Below, piece by piece: positions 32,626 through 40,813 of a DNA stretch of 41,248 bases. Position 1 is the stretch's first letter; each line of letters starts with the position of its first letter. The translations under genes and the position numbers were made by a program. The stretch comes from Nitrospirota bacterium (lineage in GTDB: Bacteria > Nitrospirota > Nitrospiria > Nitrospirales > Nitrospiraceae), in the NCBI GenBank assembly GCA_016200355.1, contig JACQEY010000068.1:1-41248 (forward strand). The letters run 5' to 3'. A model generated the notes under the pieces. It was not told the DNA's origin, did not search any database, and worked only from the letters and a program-made list of their open reading frames with translations.

Positions 32626-33540
32626 TCAGCCGAGTAGAAACAAGGAAAGCTTGGGCAGCAAGGGGAGGACGGCGATGCCGAGACAAATGGAGAGGGCCAC
32701 GATAGAGGCAACCAGGTCTTCGTCCAGGTGCGTTTCTGTCGCGAAGATCACAGCGTTGACGGCGGAAGGCATCGCGGAGACCAGAATCACAACCGCCCGT
32801 TCCAGGCCGGTCAGGTCTAGGAGGAACACTGCCGACAGGCCGAGGAGCAATCCGCCGCCCATCCGTACGACGACGCCCAGCAGGGCCAAGGGCGCGTTGT
32901 GGCGCAGAGCAGTTACGTTGATCGAAAGTCCCAACACCAAACTGGCGAGGGGCGTCGTCGTGAGATGAATGGGCGTGAGCAGCTGATGCAGCCACGAGGG
33001 CAGACTGAGGCCGACAAGTTTCAGCGCGAGGATGCCGCACAGGGCCCAAAGGGGTGGAGCGGAAAAGAAGCGGAGCATGGCTGGTCGTGAGGTGGCAGAG
33101 CCGGAGCCATACCACAGTGCGAGACCATACACCGCTGTGAAAGTCAGCAGGCTTTGGCCTACGTCAAAGAGCACCGCATGACCTAAGCCCTCTTCTCCAA
33201 AGGTGGCGAGGACGACTGGATAGGAGAAGAACGCTGAGTTGATGAGACCGGTGGCGAGGAGGAAACCACCTTGCGTGGGGCGTGGCAATTGCAGCAAGCG
33301 AGTGAGCAGCCAGGAACTGAGGAGCAGCGGGAGGGTGACCAGGCAAGCTGCAGCGGGGAGCTTCCACGCAGTGGAACTGAACGTAATGGGATCGAGGGAG
33401 ACGAGGATCGTGGCCGGTAGGCAGAGAGTGAAGACCAGCGTTGCCAGCCGCTCCGCATGGACTTTGGTGAGCACCCCGATGTAACGGAGCAGGGCTCCAG
33501 CAACGAAGATAGCGATAAAGGCTTGGAGCGGGAATGGCAT
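32626..33540 (-). CDS. AEC-family (auxin efflux carrier-like) transporter
   Basis: A 304-residue inner-membrane protein with about ten hydrophobic helices: FIAIFVAGALLRYIGV, LATLVFTLCLPATILVSL, LPAAACLVTLPLLLSSWLL, the typical GGFLLATGLINSAFFSYPVVLATFG (crossover region of this family), LLTFTAVYGLALWYG, then the C-terminal five helices including SAMPSAVNAVIFATETHLDEDLVASIVALS. Members export or import small organic anions; the substrate here is unknown. No ribosome-binding site is evident before the ATG at 33540. Its stop is only 25 bp from the right end of the IS. Confidence 0.85.
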   Translation of the reverse strand: MPFPLQAFIAIFVAGALLRYIGVLTKVHAERLATLVFTLCLPATILVSLDPITFSSTAWKLPAAACLVTLPLLLSSWLLTRLLQLPRPTQGGFLLATGLINSAFFSYPVVLATFGEEGLGHAVLFDVGQSLLTFTAVYGLALWYGSGSATSRPAMLRFFSAPPLWALCGILALKLVGLSLPSWLHQLLTPIHLTTTPLASLVLGLSINVTALRHNAPLALLGVVVRMGGGLLLGLSAVFLLDLTGLERAVVILVSAMPSAVNAVIFATETHLDEDLVASIVALSICLGIAVLPLLPKLSLFLLG

Positions 33541-33865
33541 GGAGTTGAGGGTAACAGAAACGTGCGAAGGAAGGGGGGGGAGGGTAGCCTGGTCGTCCTC
33601 CTGCTCGCGGAACGCGCACGCTCGGAAGGTGCTCGTTCGACGCGCGCAATCGAGGATCGACCAAGCCACCTTCTGTGTGAAAGGTAGAACAAGCTCGGAG
33701 GGAGCATCGTAGTGGTCGCTCGACGGGCGCACAACAGGGGAACCGTTGAGTCCATGACCCCGTCTTCGTTTTCTGGTAAGCTCGCCGGGCTTGTCGTGAC
33801 TCGTGATCTGTGCCAGTAGGCGAGGTCGAATCCACGGGGGGATCATAATTGGGAGAGGAGCTTCC
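33541..33865. other. Divergent intergenic region with repeat unit
   Basis: This gap between the AEC and TPR-FGE genes holds repeat copy B (33598-33755) and no gene. It must contain both promoters, but no clear -35/-10 pairs can be named. Confidence 0.5.
33610..33638. repeat. REP-like hairpin, copy B
   Basis: GAACGCGCAC, loop GCTCGGAAG, GTGCTCGTTC: nine of ten pairs. It is followed by GACGCGCGCAATCGAGGATC, and about 60 bases later by a degenerate second part (GGAGGGAGCATCGTAGTGGT, 33700-33719) like that at 31160. Confidence 0.75.
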
Positions 33866-35149
33866 ATGAGGCAGATGGTGGGGATGTTGACCGTGTTGTG
33901 TCTCTTCATATGGTCGGGGATGATCGCGAATCCCGAGACCGCTCAGGCTGCCCATATCAGCGAGGGGGAATTTGCCAAATGGGTGGAAATGCTCAAGAAG
34001 AAACAGTATCAGGAGGTGCGCGTGGCGCTGGAAGCCGGCATGAAGAAAGATCCGTCGAATCCACGGGCACATTTCTACTTGGCTGAGGCCTGTCGGGGCT
34101 TGAAAGCCTGGGCATGCGCGGAAGAACATTACGAGACCTCGCTGGAACTGGAAGCCACCTCTACAGTGGCCGGGTCGGCTAAACCACGGTTAAGCAAAGT
34201 GAAGGTGTGGCAATTGCTGGATGAAGCGAAGGCGTGGCGGTTGCTGGACGAAGCGAAGGGCCTGATCACAGGCGGGAAGGCTTCGCCCGACAGGATGAAG
34301 CAGGCGGAGGAGACTCTGGACACTGCCAACGAGATTGGCCTCAACGATGAGCAACAAGCAGTCTATCAACGGTTGCTCGCGAAACTCCCACAGCGGCGAT
34401 CGACTGGCTCACCGAACATGCTGAGAACAGACGGATTGGCAGGAGAGCGAGGGCAGGCCGGTACGCAAGAGGTGCCGATGGCGCTAGTGCCGGCAGGGGA
34501 GTTCACGATGGGGAGTAATCTGGCAGACGACGAAAAGCCCGCACATCACGTCTACCTCAATGCCTTCTACATGGACAAGTACGAGGTGACGGTAGGACAG
34601 TACGCCAAGTATCTTGAGGTGACAGACATGGAGGAGCCGCCGGACTGGAATATTATGAATCAACCCCAACATCAGAAACGTCCGGTCGTCAACGTGGATT
34701 GGGATGATGCTGTCATGTACTGCAAATGGGCTGGCAAGCGGCTGCCGACGGAGGCCGAGTGGGAAAAGGCGGCGCGGGGGACAGATGGGCGCATCTATCC
34801 CTGGGGTAACGAAGCACCCACACGGCTCCACGCGAATTACGGAAGAAAGGAATGGAACAACCATTTGGCCTTGGTCCCGGTAGGGTCTTTCGAAGAGGGC
34901 AGGAGTCCCTATGGCATCTATGACATGGCCGGGAATGCCTGGGAATGGGTCAGCGACTGGTATGACTATGACTATTACAAGAACAGCCCGCGGCGGAACC
35001 CAATAGGGCCGACAACTGGTGAGGCTAAAGTGGTGCGGGGTGGATCCTGGCTCTATGTTCCTGAGTTCCTGCGTTCCGCGCACCGGTTCACTGCCCAGCC
35101 GACGAACCGGCACTTCGGCTATGGGTTCCGTTGCGCGAAGACTCCGTAG
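33866..35149 (+). CDS. Exported TPR plus formylglycine-generating-enzyme-like protein
   Basis: A 427-residue protein with a signal peptide (MRQMVGMLTVLCLFIWSG, cleavage near AQAA), a TPR-like N-terminal part (EFAKWVEMLKKKQYQEVRVALEAGMKKDPSNPRAHFYLAEA) and a C-terminal FGE/SUMF1 domain: MALVPAGEFTMGS, DEKPAHHVYLNAFYMDKYEVTVGQYAKYL, PVVNVDWDDAVMYCKWAGKRLPTEAEWEKAARG, YPWGNEAP, GIYDMAGNAWEWVSDWY, VVRGGSWLY, GYGFRCAKTP. Oxygen-dependent FGEs use two cysteines (Cys336/Cys341 in the human enzyme), which are not clearly present here, so it is more likely a lectin-like or regulatory family member. GGAG before the ATG supports the start. A WQLLDEAK/WRLLDEAK duplication is visible at about residues 114-130. 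Confidence 0.85.
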   Translation: MRQMVGMLTVLCLFIWSGMIANPETAQAAHISEGEFAKWVEMLKKKQYQEVRVALEAGMKKDPSNPRAHFYLAEACRGLKAWACAEEHYETSLELEATSTVAGSAKPRLSKVKVWQLLDEAKAWRLLDEAKGLITGGKASPDRMKQAEETLDTANEIGLNDEQQAVYQRLLAKLPQRRSTGSPNMLRTDGLAGERGQAGTQEVPMALVPAGEFTMGSNLADDEKPAHHVYLNAFYMDKYEVTVGQYAKYLEVTDMEEPPDWNIMNQPQHQKRPVVNVDWDDAVMYCKWAGKRLPTEAEWEKAARGTDGRIYPWGNEAPTRLHANYGRKEWNNHLALVPVGSFEEGRSPYGIYDMAGNAWEWVSDWYDYDYYKNSPRRNPIGPTTGEAKVVRGGSWLYVPEFLRSAHRFTAQPTNRHFGYGFRCAKTP

Positions 35150-35365
35150 CCCTGGCTCTTGGGTTCATGCCGCAAAAGGGGCCATTGCTTGACGCGACAC
35201 TCGCCACGCAGGAATGGAATAGGTGGATTGTAATGGCGGCCAGGCAGTCCAGTACAAGGTCAAGCGATGACCCTCTCTTCGCTGCTTTTGGCGACGATAT
35301 CATGCCACGCTCGGCAGAAGAACGTAGCCGGTTTGTAGGTTCCATTTCACACAGAGGAGGGTCCC

Positions 35366-36001
35366 ATGTCGCGAATCAAGGAACTCAGAGCATCGTTCGA
35401 CAAGAAGTTGGATGCGTTGGAGCATCAGGCGCTGGCGTTTGAAGCGCAACTGACCCAGACGAAAGATCAAGCGCAGCAGCGGCTGGAGCAGCGCAAGCAA
35501 CAGCTTCGAGATCTGCTCAAGCAGGTCCAGTCCGATGTGCAGAAGTCGAAGGAGATGGCAGAGCAGGCGAAGACTGAAGTGCAGGCCAAGCTCGAACATC
35601 TTCAAGTGCAATTGGCCCTCGGCAAGGCAGACGCCCGCGACACGTTCGAGGAGCAGAGGACGAAGATTCTCAAGGCCCTAAACGAGTTCGAATTCATTGC
35701 GGAACAGAAACTGAAAGGGGCCGGGTTCGAGTCAGGCAAGATCTGGGAGGATCTCGTGGGCCGGACAAGCAGGCTCGAAGCCGAGTTTGAGGCAATCAAG
35801 GACCGGTTTGAGAGCGAGAAAGCTAAGCAGCAAGTCACGTTGGAGTGGAAGAAGGAGGAGTTGCTTACCAAGCTGGTGTTGTTCAAGGACCAGCTCAATG
35901 CCAAACGCGTGGCGGTGCAGGCCAAGGCCGATGTGATTGAAACCGACTTGCGCCAGGGGTTGGATCAGATTAAGGCGGGGGTGAGGAAGTTCTTCGAATA
36001 G
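35366..36001 (+). CDS. Coiled-coil protein of unknown function
   Basis: A 211-residue protein that is almost all charged alpha helix: heptad-like runs with many Gln, Lys, Glu and Arg (KLDALEHQALAFEAQLTQTKDQAQQRLEQ, then KEMAEQAKTEVQAKLEHLQVQ, and EAEFEAIKDRFESEKAKQQVTLEW). There is no signal peptide or membrane segment, so a cytoplasmic structural or scaffold role is likely. GAGGAGGGT 4-12 bases before the ATG is a strong start signal. The 216 bp ahead of it (35150-35365) contain no gene. It resembles no enzyme. Confidence 0.8.
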   Translation: MSRIKELRASFDKKLDALEHQALAFEAQLTQTKDQAQQRLEQRKQQLRDLLKQVQSDVQKSKEMAEQAKTEVQAKLEHLQVQLALGKADARDTFEEQRTKILKALNEFEFIAEQKLKGAGFESGKIWEDLVGRTSRLEAEFEAIKDRFESEKAKQQVTLEWKKEELLTKLVLFKDQLNAKRVAVQAKADVIETDLRQGLDQIKAGVRKFFE

Positions 36002-36041
36002 AGGGGGATCGGGAGCCGTCAGACCATCCTTCTTGTTCGCA

Positions 36042-36070
36042 GAACGCGCACGATGAAACTGTGCTCGTCC
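36042..36070. repeat. REP-like hairpin, copy C
   Basis: GAACGCGCAC, loop GATGAAACT, GTGCTCGTCC: eight to nine of ten pairs (a G-C or G-U at the outer end changes). It lies 40 bp after the coiled-coil gene and is followed by GATGCGCGCAGTGAAAGAC. Confidence 0.7.
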
Positions 36071-36268
36071 GATGCGCGCAGTGAAAGACAGTCTGGCGAT
36101 TCCCTTGGGCGAGAAGGTGTGATGGGAGATGAGCGAGCGGAGCCGCTCGCGGAAACCGTCGTTCCTTCTGTGCTACCATGAGCCAGTTTCTTCAGGTCGC
36201 CGGTCTGGCCGGACCCGGCGAAGAGCAAATCTACAGGCCGTCATACATTCATCGCCTAGGTCGCAATC

Positions 36269-37450
36269 ATGCCGTTGATTCCTGAGCCGCTCCAACACCG
36301 TCTCATTCAGCTTCGCCGGGTGCTCCACGAGTATCCGGAACTCAGTGGGCAGGAGGCGAACACCGCCGCCGTGATCTGCAAATTTCTCGATGGGCTGGCC
36401 ATCAATTATCGGGCTCACGTCGCCGGCCATGGGGTCGTCGCCGACATTCCCGGACGCCCTGGAGTGCCCTGCGTCGTCTTGCGTGTCGATACCGATGCGC
36501 TGCCGATTCAGGAAGACACCGGTTTGGATTTCGCCTCGGTCCACGACGGCGTCATGCACGCCTGCGGCCATGATGGACACACGACGATGTTGCTCGGTGC
36601 AGCGGCGCTCCTCTCAGAAGAGAAAGACCTGCTGGCTCCCGTGCGATTGATTTTTCAGCCGGCAGAGGAAAAAGGCACCGGCGCGCTGGCCATGATCAAG
36701 GCAGGGGCGCTGGAGGGCGCGGGCATGATTTTCGGCGGCCATCTCGACCGCCACTATCATCCGGGTGCCATCGTCGTGTCGGAGGGCGCCGTCAATGCGT
36801 CGTCGGATAATTTCACGATTGAGATTATAGGACAAGGCGCGCACGGAGCCCGTCCCCATGAAAGCATCGACGCTGTCGTGGTCGGGAGTCTCATGATCAT
36901 GGCGCTGCAAACGATCGTCTCGCGCGAGGTCGATCCGGCCCGTCCGTCTGTCGTGTCCGTGGGGCAGTTCCACGCAGGGACTGCTCCAAACGTCATCGCA
37001 GGACTGGCTAGACTGGAGGGGACGGTTCGCGCTCAGGACCCTGCTGTCCGGCAGCAACTCCTCTCCTCCGTACGCCGGATTGCCGAATCGATCGCACAAC
37101 TGCACGGCGCCAAGATCCAGGTCACTGTGAATGAAGGCACGCCGCCGCTGATTAATCTGCCTGAGATGGCCAGCCTGGCGCGCCGTGCGGCAGTCGCGGC
37201 GGTGGGGGAGGCCAATGTGTTGCCGCTCAAGACGGCCAACATGGGCGCGGAGGATTTCAGCTACTACATGGAAAACATTCCGGGCGCTTATGTCCGGTTC
37301 GGGAGTCAGGTCCCGGGCAAGGAAGGCTTTCCCGCGCACTCCAGCAAGTTCGATTTCGACGAAGAGGCCTTGGCCGTCGGCGCGGCTTATTACCAGGCTA
37401 TTGCCAAGATCGCCGGCCAGCGACTCAGCGAGCAAACGCCCCGTTCCTGA
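36269..37450 (+). CDS. M20-family amidohydrolase (hippurate/IAA-amino acid hydrolase type)
   Basis: A 393-residue cytoplasmic metal-dependent amidohydrolase (peptidase M20D). Signatures: LRRVLHEYPELSGQE (16-30), VLRVDTDALPIQEDTG (70-85), the metal site HACGHDGHTTMLLG (97-110), FQPAEEKGTGA (129-139), then GGHLDRHYHPG, the dimerisation domain (NFTIEIIGQGAHGARPHESIDAV) and the closing GAEDFSYYMENIPGAYVRFG and PAHSSKFDFDE. All conserved His/Cys/Glu positions of the family are present. It removes acyl groups from N-acyl amino acids; the natural substrate is unknown. It lies 19 bp before the GNAT–cNMP gene, a probable operon. Confidence 0.9.
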   Translation: MPLIPEPLQHRLIQLRRVLHEYPELSGQEANTAAVICKFLDGLAINYRAHVAGHGVVADIPGRPGVPCVVLRVDTDALPIQEDTGLDFASVHDGVMHACGHDGHTTMLLGAAALLSEEKDLLAPVRLIFQPAEEKGTGALAMIKAGALEGAGMIFGGHLDRHYHPGAIVVSEGAVNASSDNFTIEIIGQGAHGARPHESIDAVVVGSLMIMALQTIVSREVDPARPSVVSVGQFHAGTAPNVIAGLARLEGTVRAQDPAVRQQLLSSVRRIAESIAQLHGAKIQVTVNEGTPPLINLPEMASLARRAAVAAVGEANVLPLKTANMGAEDFSYYMENIPGAYVRFGSQVPGKEGFPAHSSKFDFDEEALAVGAAYYQAIAKIAGQRLSEQTPRS

Positions 37451-37469
37451 CCACGCGCACAGGGCTGTC

Positions 37470-39122
37470 ATGATTCGGATCAGAGAAGCCCGCGAAGAAG
37501 ATGTCGGCCAGATCCGCGAGATCTTTCTCGCCGTCTACGGTGCCGACTATCCTCATCATGAGGTCTACGACGAACTCTGGTTGAAGCGCTCCGTCTTCAC
37601 CGACGACGCGCTCATTCTCGTCGCCGAAGAGAGCGACACCGGCCGGGTCATCGGCACAGCCTCGGTGCTCTTCGACTTCGGGGCCCATTCAGATCTCGTC
37701 GGAGAGTTCGGACGTCTCGCCGTCCATCCGGACTATCGCCGGTTACAGGTCGGCAAGCTGCTCATGGACAAGCGGCTTGAAGCGATTCATAACCGCTTGC
37801 ACGTGGGCCTGGTCGTCGCGCGTACCATCCATCCCTATGCCCAGCGGATCAGCCTCGCGCAGGGGTTCATCCCCACTGGTTTTTTGCCACTGAAGCATTT
37901 CTTCCGCCACCGCGAGAGCTTCGCGTTGCTGGCCCGATATTTCGGCGACGCGCTGGCCTTACGCCGCAACAATCCGCGGATCATTCCCGAGGCCTACGCC
38001 TTAGCTAATCTCGTGATGAGCCACCCGCCGCTCACGCCGGATTTCATTGTCGACGAAGATTCCGCTCCGTATCCCACCGGGGGCGACTACACCATTGAAC
38101 AGCTGCAGGCCGAAGGCTATCCGGCCTTACTGCGCATCGAGCGGGGGCGGGTGCGCAACCGCGAAATCTTCGGCCCCATGAGGCTGGATTATGGATTCTT
38201 CAAACTCCAGGCGCGGCAAACCAGTTACTTTCTGGCCCGGTCCGGCGGCCACATCGTCGGGGCCGTCGGCTACACGATGGATCCGGTCGAGCACACCGTC
38301 CGCGTGTTCGAGCTCATCGCCCTGGCCGACGACGTCGTGCGATTTCTTCTTTCCGAGCTGGAACGGAAATGCCGGGAGGAAATGGACATCGAATACATCG
38401 AGATCGACGTCAGCGCCTATGCCCCCCGGATGCAGCGCACACTCTTGGAGCTGAATTTTCTGCCGGTCGCCTACGTGCCGGCTATGGTCTTCTATCAAGT
38501 GGAACGGCTCGACATCGTGAAGATGGTACGGTTGAACAAGCTGCAAGATCTGGGGCCGCTCGCACTGACGGAACCGGTGCAGGCCGTCGCCGACATCGTG
38601 ATGCGCGGCTTTTTCAGCTGCGTCATTGCACCGCGCATGGCACAGGCGATCAAGGAGATCCCGTTGTTTCGCGGGATGAACAGAGACCAGGCGACCAGGC
38701 TCGCCGGATCTTGCACGGTGCGGGACGTTCGGGCCGGCGAACACCTCTTCGTCGAACACGACCCGGCCGACCGTCTCTACATCGTACTGGAGGGGCAAGT
38801 TGCCATCTGCAGTGGAATCCCCCCAGTCGCGATCGGTACCGTCCGCACCGGAGAAACGTGCGGCGAAGTTTCGCTTCTCTCGGCCAGACCACACTCCGCC
38901 ACGGCCACGGCGGAAGGTCACGTAGAGGCGGCCGAACTGCTCCAGCGTGATCTGGCGGATCTCATCCGTCGTCGCCCCGACATCGGCGTCATCATCTACC
39001 GCAATCTGGCGGTCGGACTGGGCGACAAGCTCCTGCGCACCGGTAATTCACGGCGAGACCAAGGACCGGTCGAGTCGGAAGTCCTCCATCTGGCATCGGA
39101 AATCGCCCCAGCCAAGAACTAG
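37470..39122 (+). CDS. GNAT acetyltransferase fused to cyclic-nucleotide-binding-like domain
   Basis: A 550-residue fusion. N-terminal GNAT domain (about 1-150): IRIREAREEDVGQIREIF, RVIGTASVLFD, EFGRLAVHPDYRRLQVGKLLMDKRLEAI (the acetyl-CoA-binding region RxxxVGKxL). A second GNAT-like stretch (about 245-350: YFLARSGGHIVGAVGYTM, YIEIDVSAYAPRMQRTLLELNFLPVAYVPAMVF) lacks an obvious CoA loop. C-terminal cNMP-binding-like domain (about 385-520): FRGMNRDQATRLAG, DRLYIVLEGQVAIC, GETCGEVSLLSARPHSATATA. In the phosphate-binding cassette the usual Arg is His (RPHSAT), which questions cAMP binding. The closing helix YRNLAVGLGDKLLRT is normal. It could be a regulated protein or small-molecule acetylase. 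Confidence 0.85.
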   Translation: MIRIREAREEDVGQIREIFLAVYGADYPHHEVYDELWLKRSVFTDDALILVAEESDTGRVIGTASVLFDFGAHSDLVGEFGRLAVHPDYRRLQVGKLLMDKRLEAIHNRLHVGLVVARTIHPYAQRISLAQGFIPTGFLPLKHFFRHRESFALLARYFGDALALRRNNPRIIPEAYALANLVMSHPPLTPDFIVDEDSAPYPTGGDYTIEQLQAEGYPALLRIERGRVRNREIFGPMRLDYGFFKLQARQTSYFLARSGGHIVGAVGYTMDPVEHTVRVFELIALADDVVRFLLSELERKCREEMDIEYIEIDVSAYAPRMQRTLLELNFLPVAYVPAMVFYQVERLDIVKMVRLNKLQDLGPLALTEPVQAVADIVMRGFFSCVIAPRMAQAIKEIPLFRGMNRDQATRLAGSCTVRDVRAGEHLFVEHDPADRLYIVLEGQVAICSGIPPVAIGTVRTGETCGEVSLLSARPHSATATAEGHVEAAELLQRDLADLIRRRPDIGVIIYRNLAVGLGDKLLRTGNSRRDQGPVESEVLHLASEIAPAKN

Positions 39123-39180
39123 CCACCGGGTCAGCTCGACTCGCTTCACGCTTCACAAGAGACGTATGTTATTCCTGTCA

Positions 39181-39342
39181 TCAGTTCTTCATCCCTGGCT
39201 GCCGATCAGCGGGGCTTGGCTGTTGAGTGGGGGGTTCGGGTATGGGCTGAGGTGTGTGCGGAGGGTGACGGGGAATGCAGCCGGACATGAGACCGGCAAC
39301 GACGACCAATGCCACAACGAGAGTTGATATACGACGCATCAT
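39181..39342 (-). CDS. Small proline-rich lipoprotein
   Basis: A 53-residue protein with GGAGG 7 bases before the ATG, a type II signal peptide (MMRRISTLVVALVVVAGLMSGC, lipobox MSGC) and a short mature tail rich in proline (PRHPPHTPQPIPEPPTQQP). It lies between the GNAT–cNMP gene (convergent) and the Ap4A phosphorylase gene (its upstream neighbour on the same strand, 44 bp away). Such tails are thought to span or coat the envelope. No function is known. Confidence 0.7.
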   Translation of the reverse strand: MMRRISTLVVALVVVAGLMSGCIPRHPPHTPQPIPEPPTQQPSPADRQPGMKN

Positions 39343-39386
39343 CACGATCCTCCTGTGTTAGCCGTCATGTTTCACGAACGACGCGA

Positions 39387-40286
39387 TCACGCCTTCCGCG
39401 GAAGCGCTACGCGCTGAAGCGCGCTCATGGGACCTTGCTTCCGCAGCAGTGCGAGCTGCGCAGCGTCCTTCACCAGCAAGGCTCCGGCGAAGCCCAGCGC
39501 ATTGATCGAGATCCCCTCAAAAAATTCTTGGGACCGGGGCATCAGCATGAGCCACTGCCTAGTTACGAGCAGATTGTATGGAGCAGCGGGCGCAGAGCTT
39601 TCTGTTGTCGTCTCAACGGACAAGCCTACGGCGCGGAGTAGCGAGTGATAGCAGTCGAGCAAGGATGAGGGGCCGTCCTTCTGTAGATCGAGCCATGCCG
39701 GATTCATTGGGGCATAGGTATGCAGGAATGGCAAGCCTGGCACTGTTCCGGTGGCGCCGGCCATCTTCACGGAGCGCAACAGTGGCTCGATCGGGAATTG
39801 GGAATTTGGTAAGGCTGACAACGGAACCAGTTGCAGATGTTTGTGGCGCTGGCTGGCTCCAGCGGTTGGTCCGGCGTTGTAGAACGCTAAACCGTCGATC
39901 TCGGCAAGACAGATCAGCAGCGCTGCGCAATCCTCGCGGGTGAGCAGCGCCTCTTGAGGCTCGAATGAACGCGTGACGACCACGAGATGATGCTCGACCA
40001 CGTTGAACTTGTTCAGCAAGGCCACATGGGTCGGGGAGACCTGAGCCACGAACAGGTCGGGATCGTATGGCAAGAAGGGGTTGGCGTTGGCCTGCGTGGC
40101 CATGGTGCGCGCTTTCATGGTGAGGGCTGTGATGACACGCACTTGAAAGGCCACGCCACCCTGCTCGATCACCTCCGGCGTCGTGGGGATGGAGAGGATG
40201 GCCCCGCGCTCACGGGCATGGGCCGTTCGTTCGAGCAGGGTTGGCCAGAGTGTGCCGGGATTGAGGAGGGAGGACGGGTGATTCAT
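39387..40286 (-). CDS. Ap4A phosphorylase-like protein (ATP adenylyltransferase)
   Basis: A 299-residue protein related to yeast Apa1/Apa2 (diadenosine tetraphosphate phosphorylase, HIT superfamily, GalT-like branch). Key segments: NKFNVVEHHLVVVTRSFEPQEALLT, LAFYNAGPTAGASQRHKHLQLVPL containing the catalytic HxHxQ (His148-Lys-His150-Leu-Gln152), and the C-terminal YNLLVTRQWLMLMPRS and INALGFAGALLVKD. It would split Ap4A, produced under stress, with phosphate. The ATG at 40286 gives the standard N-terminus (LWPTLLERTAHARERGAI). It lacks an obvious ribosome-binding site; the frame runs open upstream into repeat sequence. Confidence 0.88.
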   Translation of the reverse strand: MNHPSSLLNPGTLWPTLLERTAHARERGAILSIPTTPEVIEQGGVAFQVRVITALTMKARTMATQANANPFLPYDPDLFVAQVSPTHVALLNKFNVVEHHLVVVTRSFEPQEALLTREDCAALLICLAEIDGLAFYNAGPTAGASQRHKHLQLVPLSALPNSQFPIEPLLRSVKMAGATGTVPGLPFLHTYAPMNPAWLDLQKDGPSSLLDCYHSLLRAVGLSVETTTESSAPAAPYNLLVTRQWLMLMPRSQEFFEGISINALGFAGALLVKDAAQLALLRKQGPMSALQRVALPRKA

Positions 40287-40367
40287 AGGTAGGAGGAAGG
40301 GTACGGGAAGTGGGAGCGGATAAAAAGAGGAAAGTTGACGGGCAGCCTGGTTGTCCTCCTGCTCGCG

Positions 40368-40396
40368 AAACGCGCACGATAGGAATGTGCTCGTTC
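40368..40396. repeat. REP-like hairpin, copy D
   Basis: AAACGCGCAC, loop GATAGGAAT, GTGCTCGTTC: eight of ten pairs. It is preceded by CCTCCTGCTCGCG, as in copy B, and followed by GACGCGCGCAATGGGGGACC. It lies upstream of the Ap4A phosphorylase gene. Confidence 0.7.
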
Positions 40397-40512
40397 GACG
40401 CGCGCAATGGGGGACCATTCAGGTTTTCCGCGAAGAAATTTCATAGGCAGCCGGTGCGCACAGATCGTCTTGTTCGATTCTTCGTGGCCCTGTCCTCAGT
40501 CCCTTTCGTTAA

Positions 40513-40752
40513 TCAGGACCGGACGTAGTGGGTCGCGGGCTCCTTGCTGTGATCCGGCAGCTGGATCATGTAGCGACCTCCGGTGTCGAGCGTCACCAGC
40601 ACCTGTCCGTCCCGGCTCAGCCGATCGACTTCAAGAAAGACCTGGGCCCACGACAGGTCGGAGAGATTCTTCGTCAACATATCCAGATCGCAGCCATGCG
40701 CGCGCTGGACTGCTCCGAGAATACGGTCAGTCACGGGTGTATGGGAAGACAT
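40513..40752 (-). CDS. Small hypothetical protein, possible winged-helix-like
   Basis: From ATG 40752 (GGAGGA 8-13 bases upstream) a 79-residue protein: TDRILGAVQRAHGCDLDMLTKNLSDLSWAQVFLEVDRLSRDGQVLVTLDTGGRYMIQLP. The order helix, helix, helix, two-strand wing with DGQVLVTLD...GRYMI fits a winged-helix fold, so DNA binding is possible (inference). There is no signal peptide. It follows the edge lipoprotein on the same strand with a 61-bp gap. Confidence 0.65.
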   Translation of the reverse strand: MSSHTPVTDRILGAVQRAHGCDLDMLTKNLSDLSWAQVFLEVDRLSRDGQVLVTLDTGGRYMIQLPDHSKEPATHYVRS

Positions 40753-40813
40753 GATCAGATCCTCCTCCCTGATGTTCGGACGTTTACTGCACCTCCGGCA
40801 CGGCCTCCTTCTA

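Noticed and set aside
36614-37471. 285-codon - strand frame over the M20 gene
   Set aside because: Antisense to a fully conserved enzyme, with no family features.
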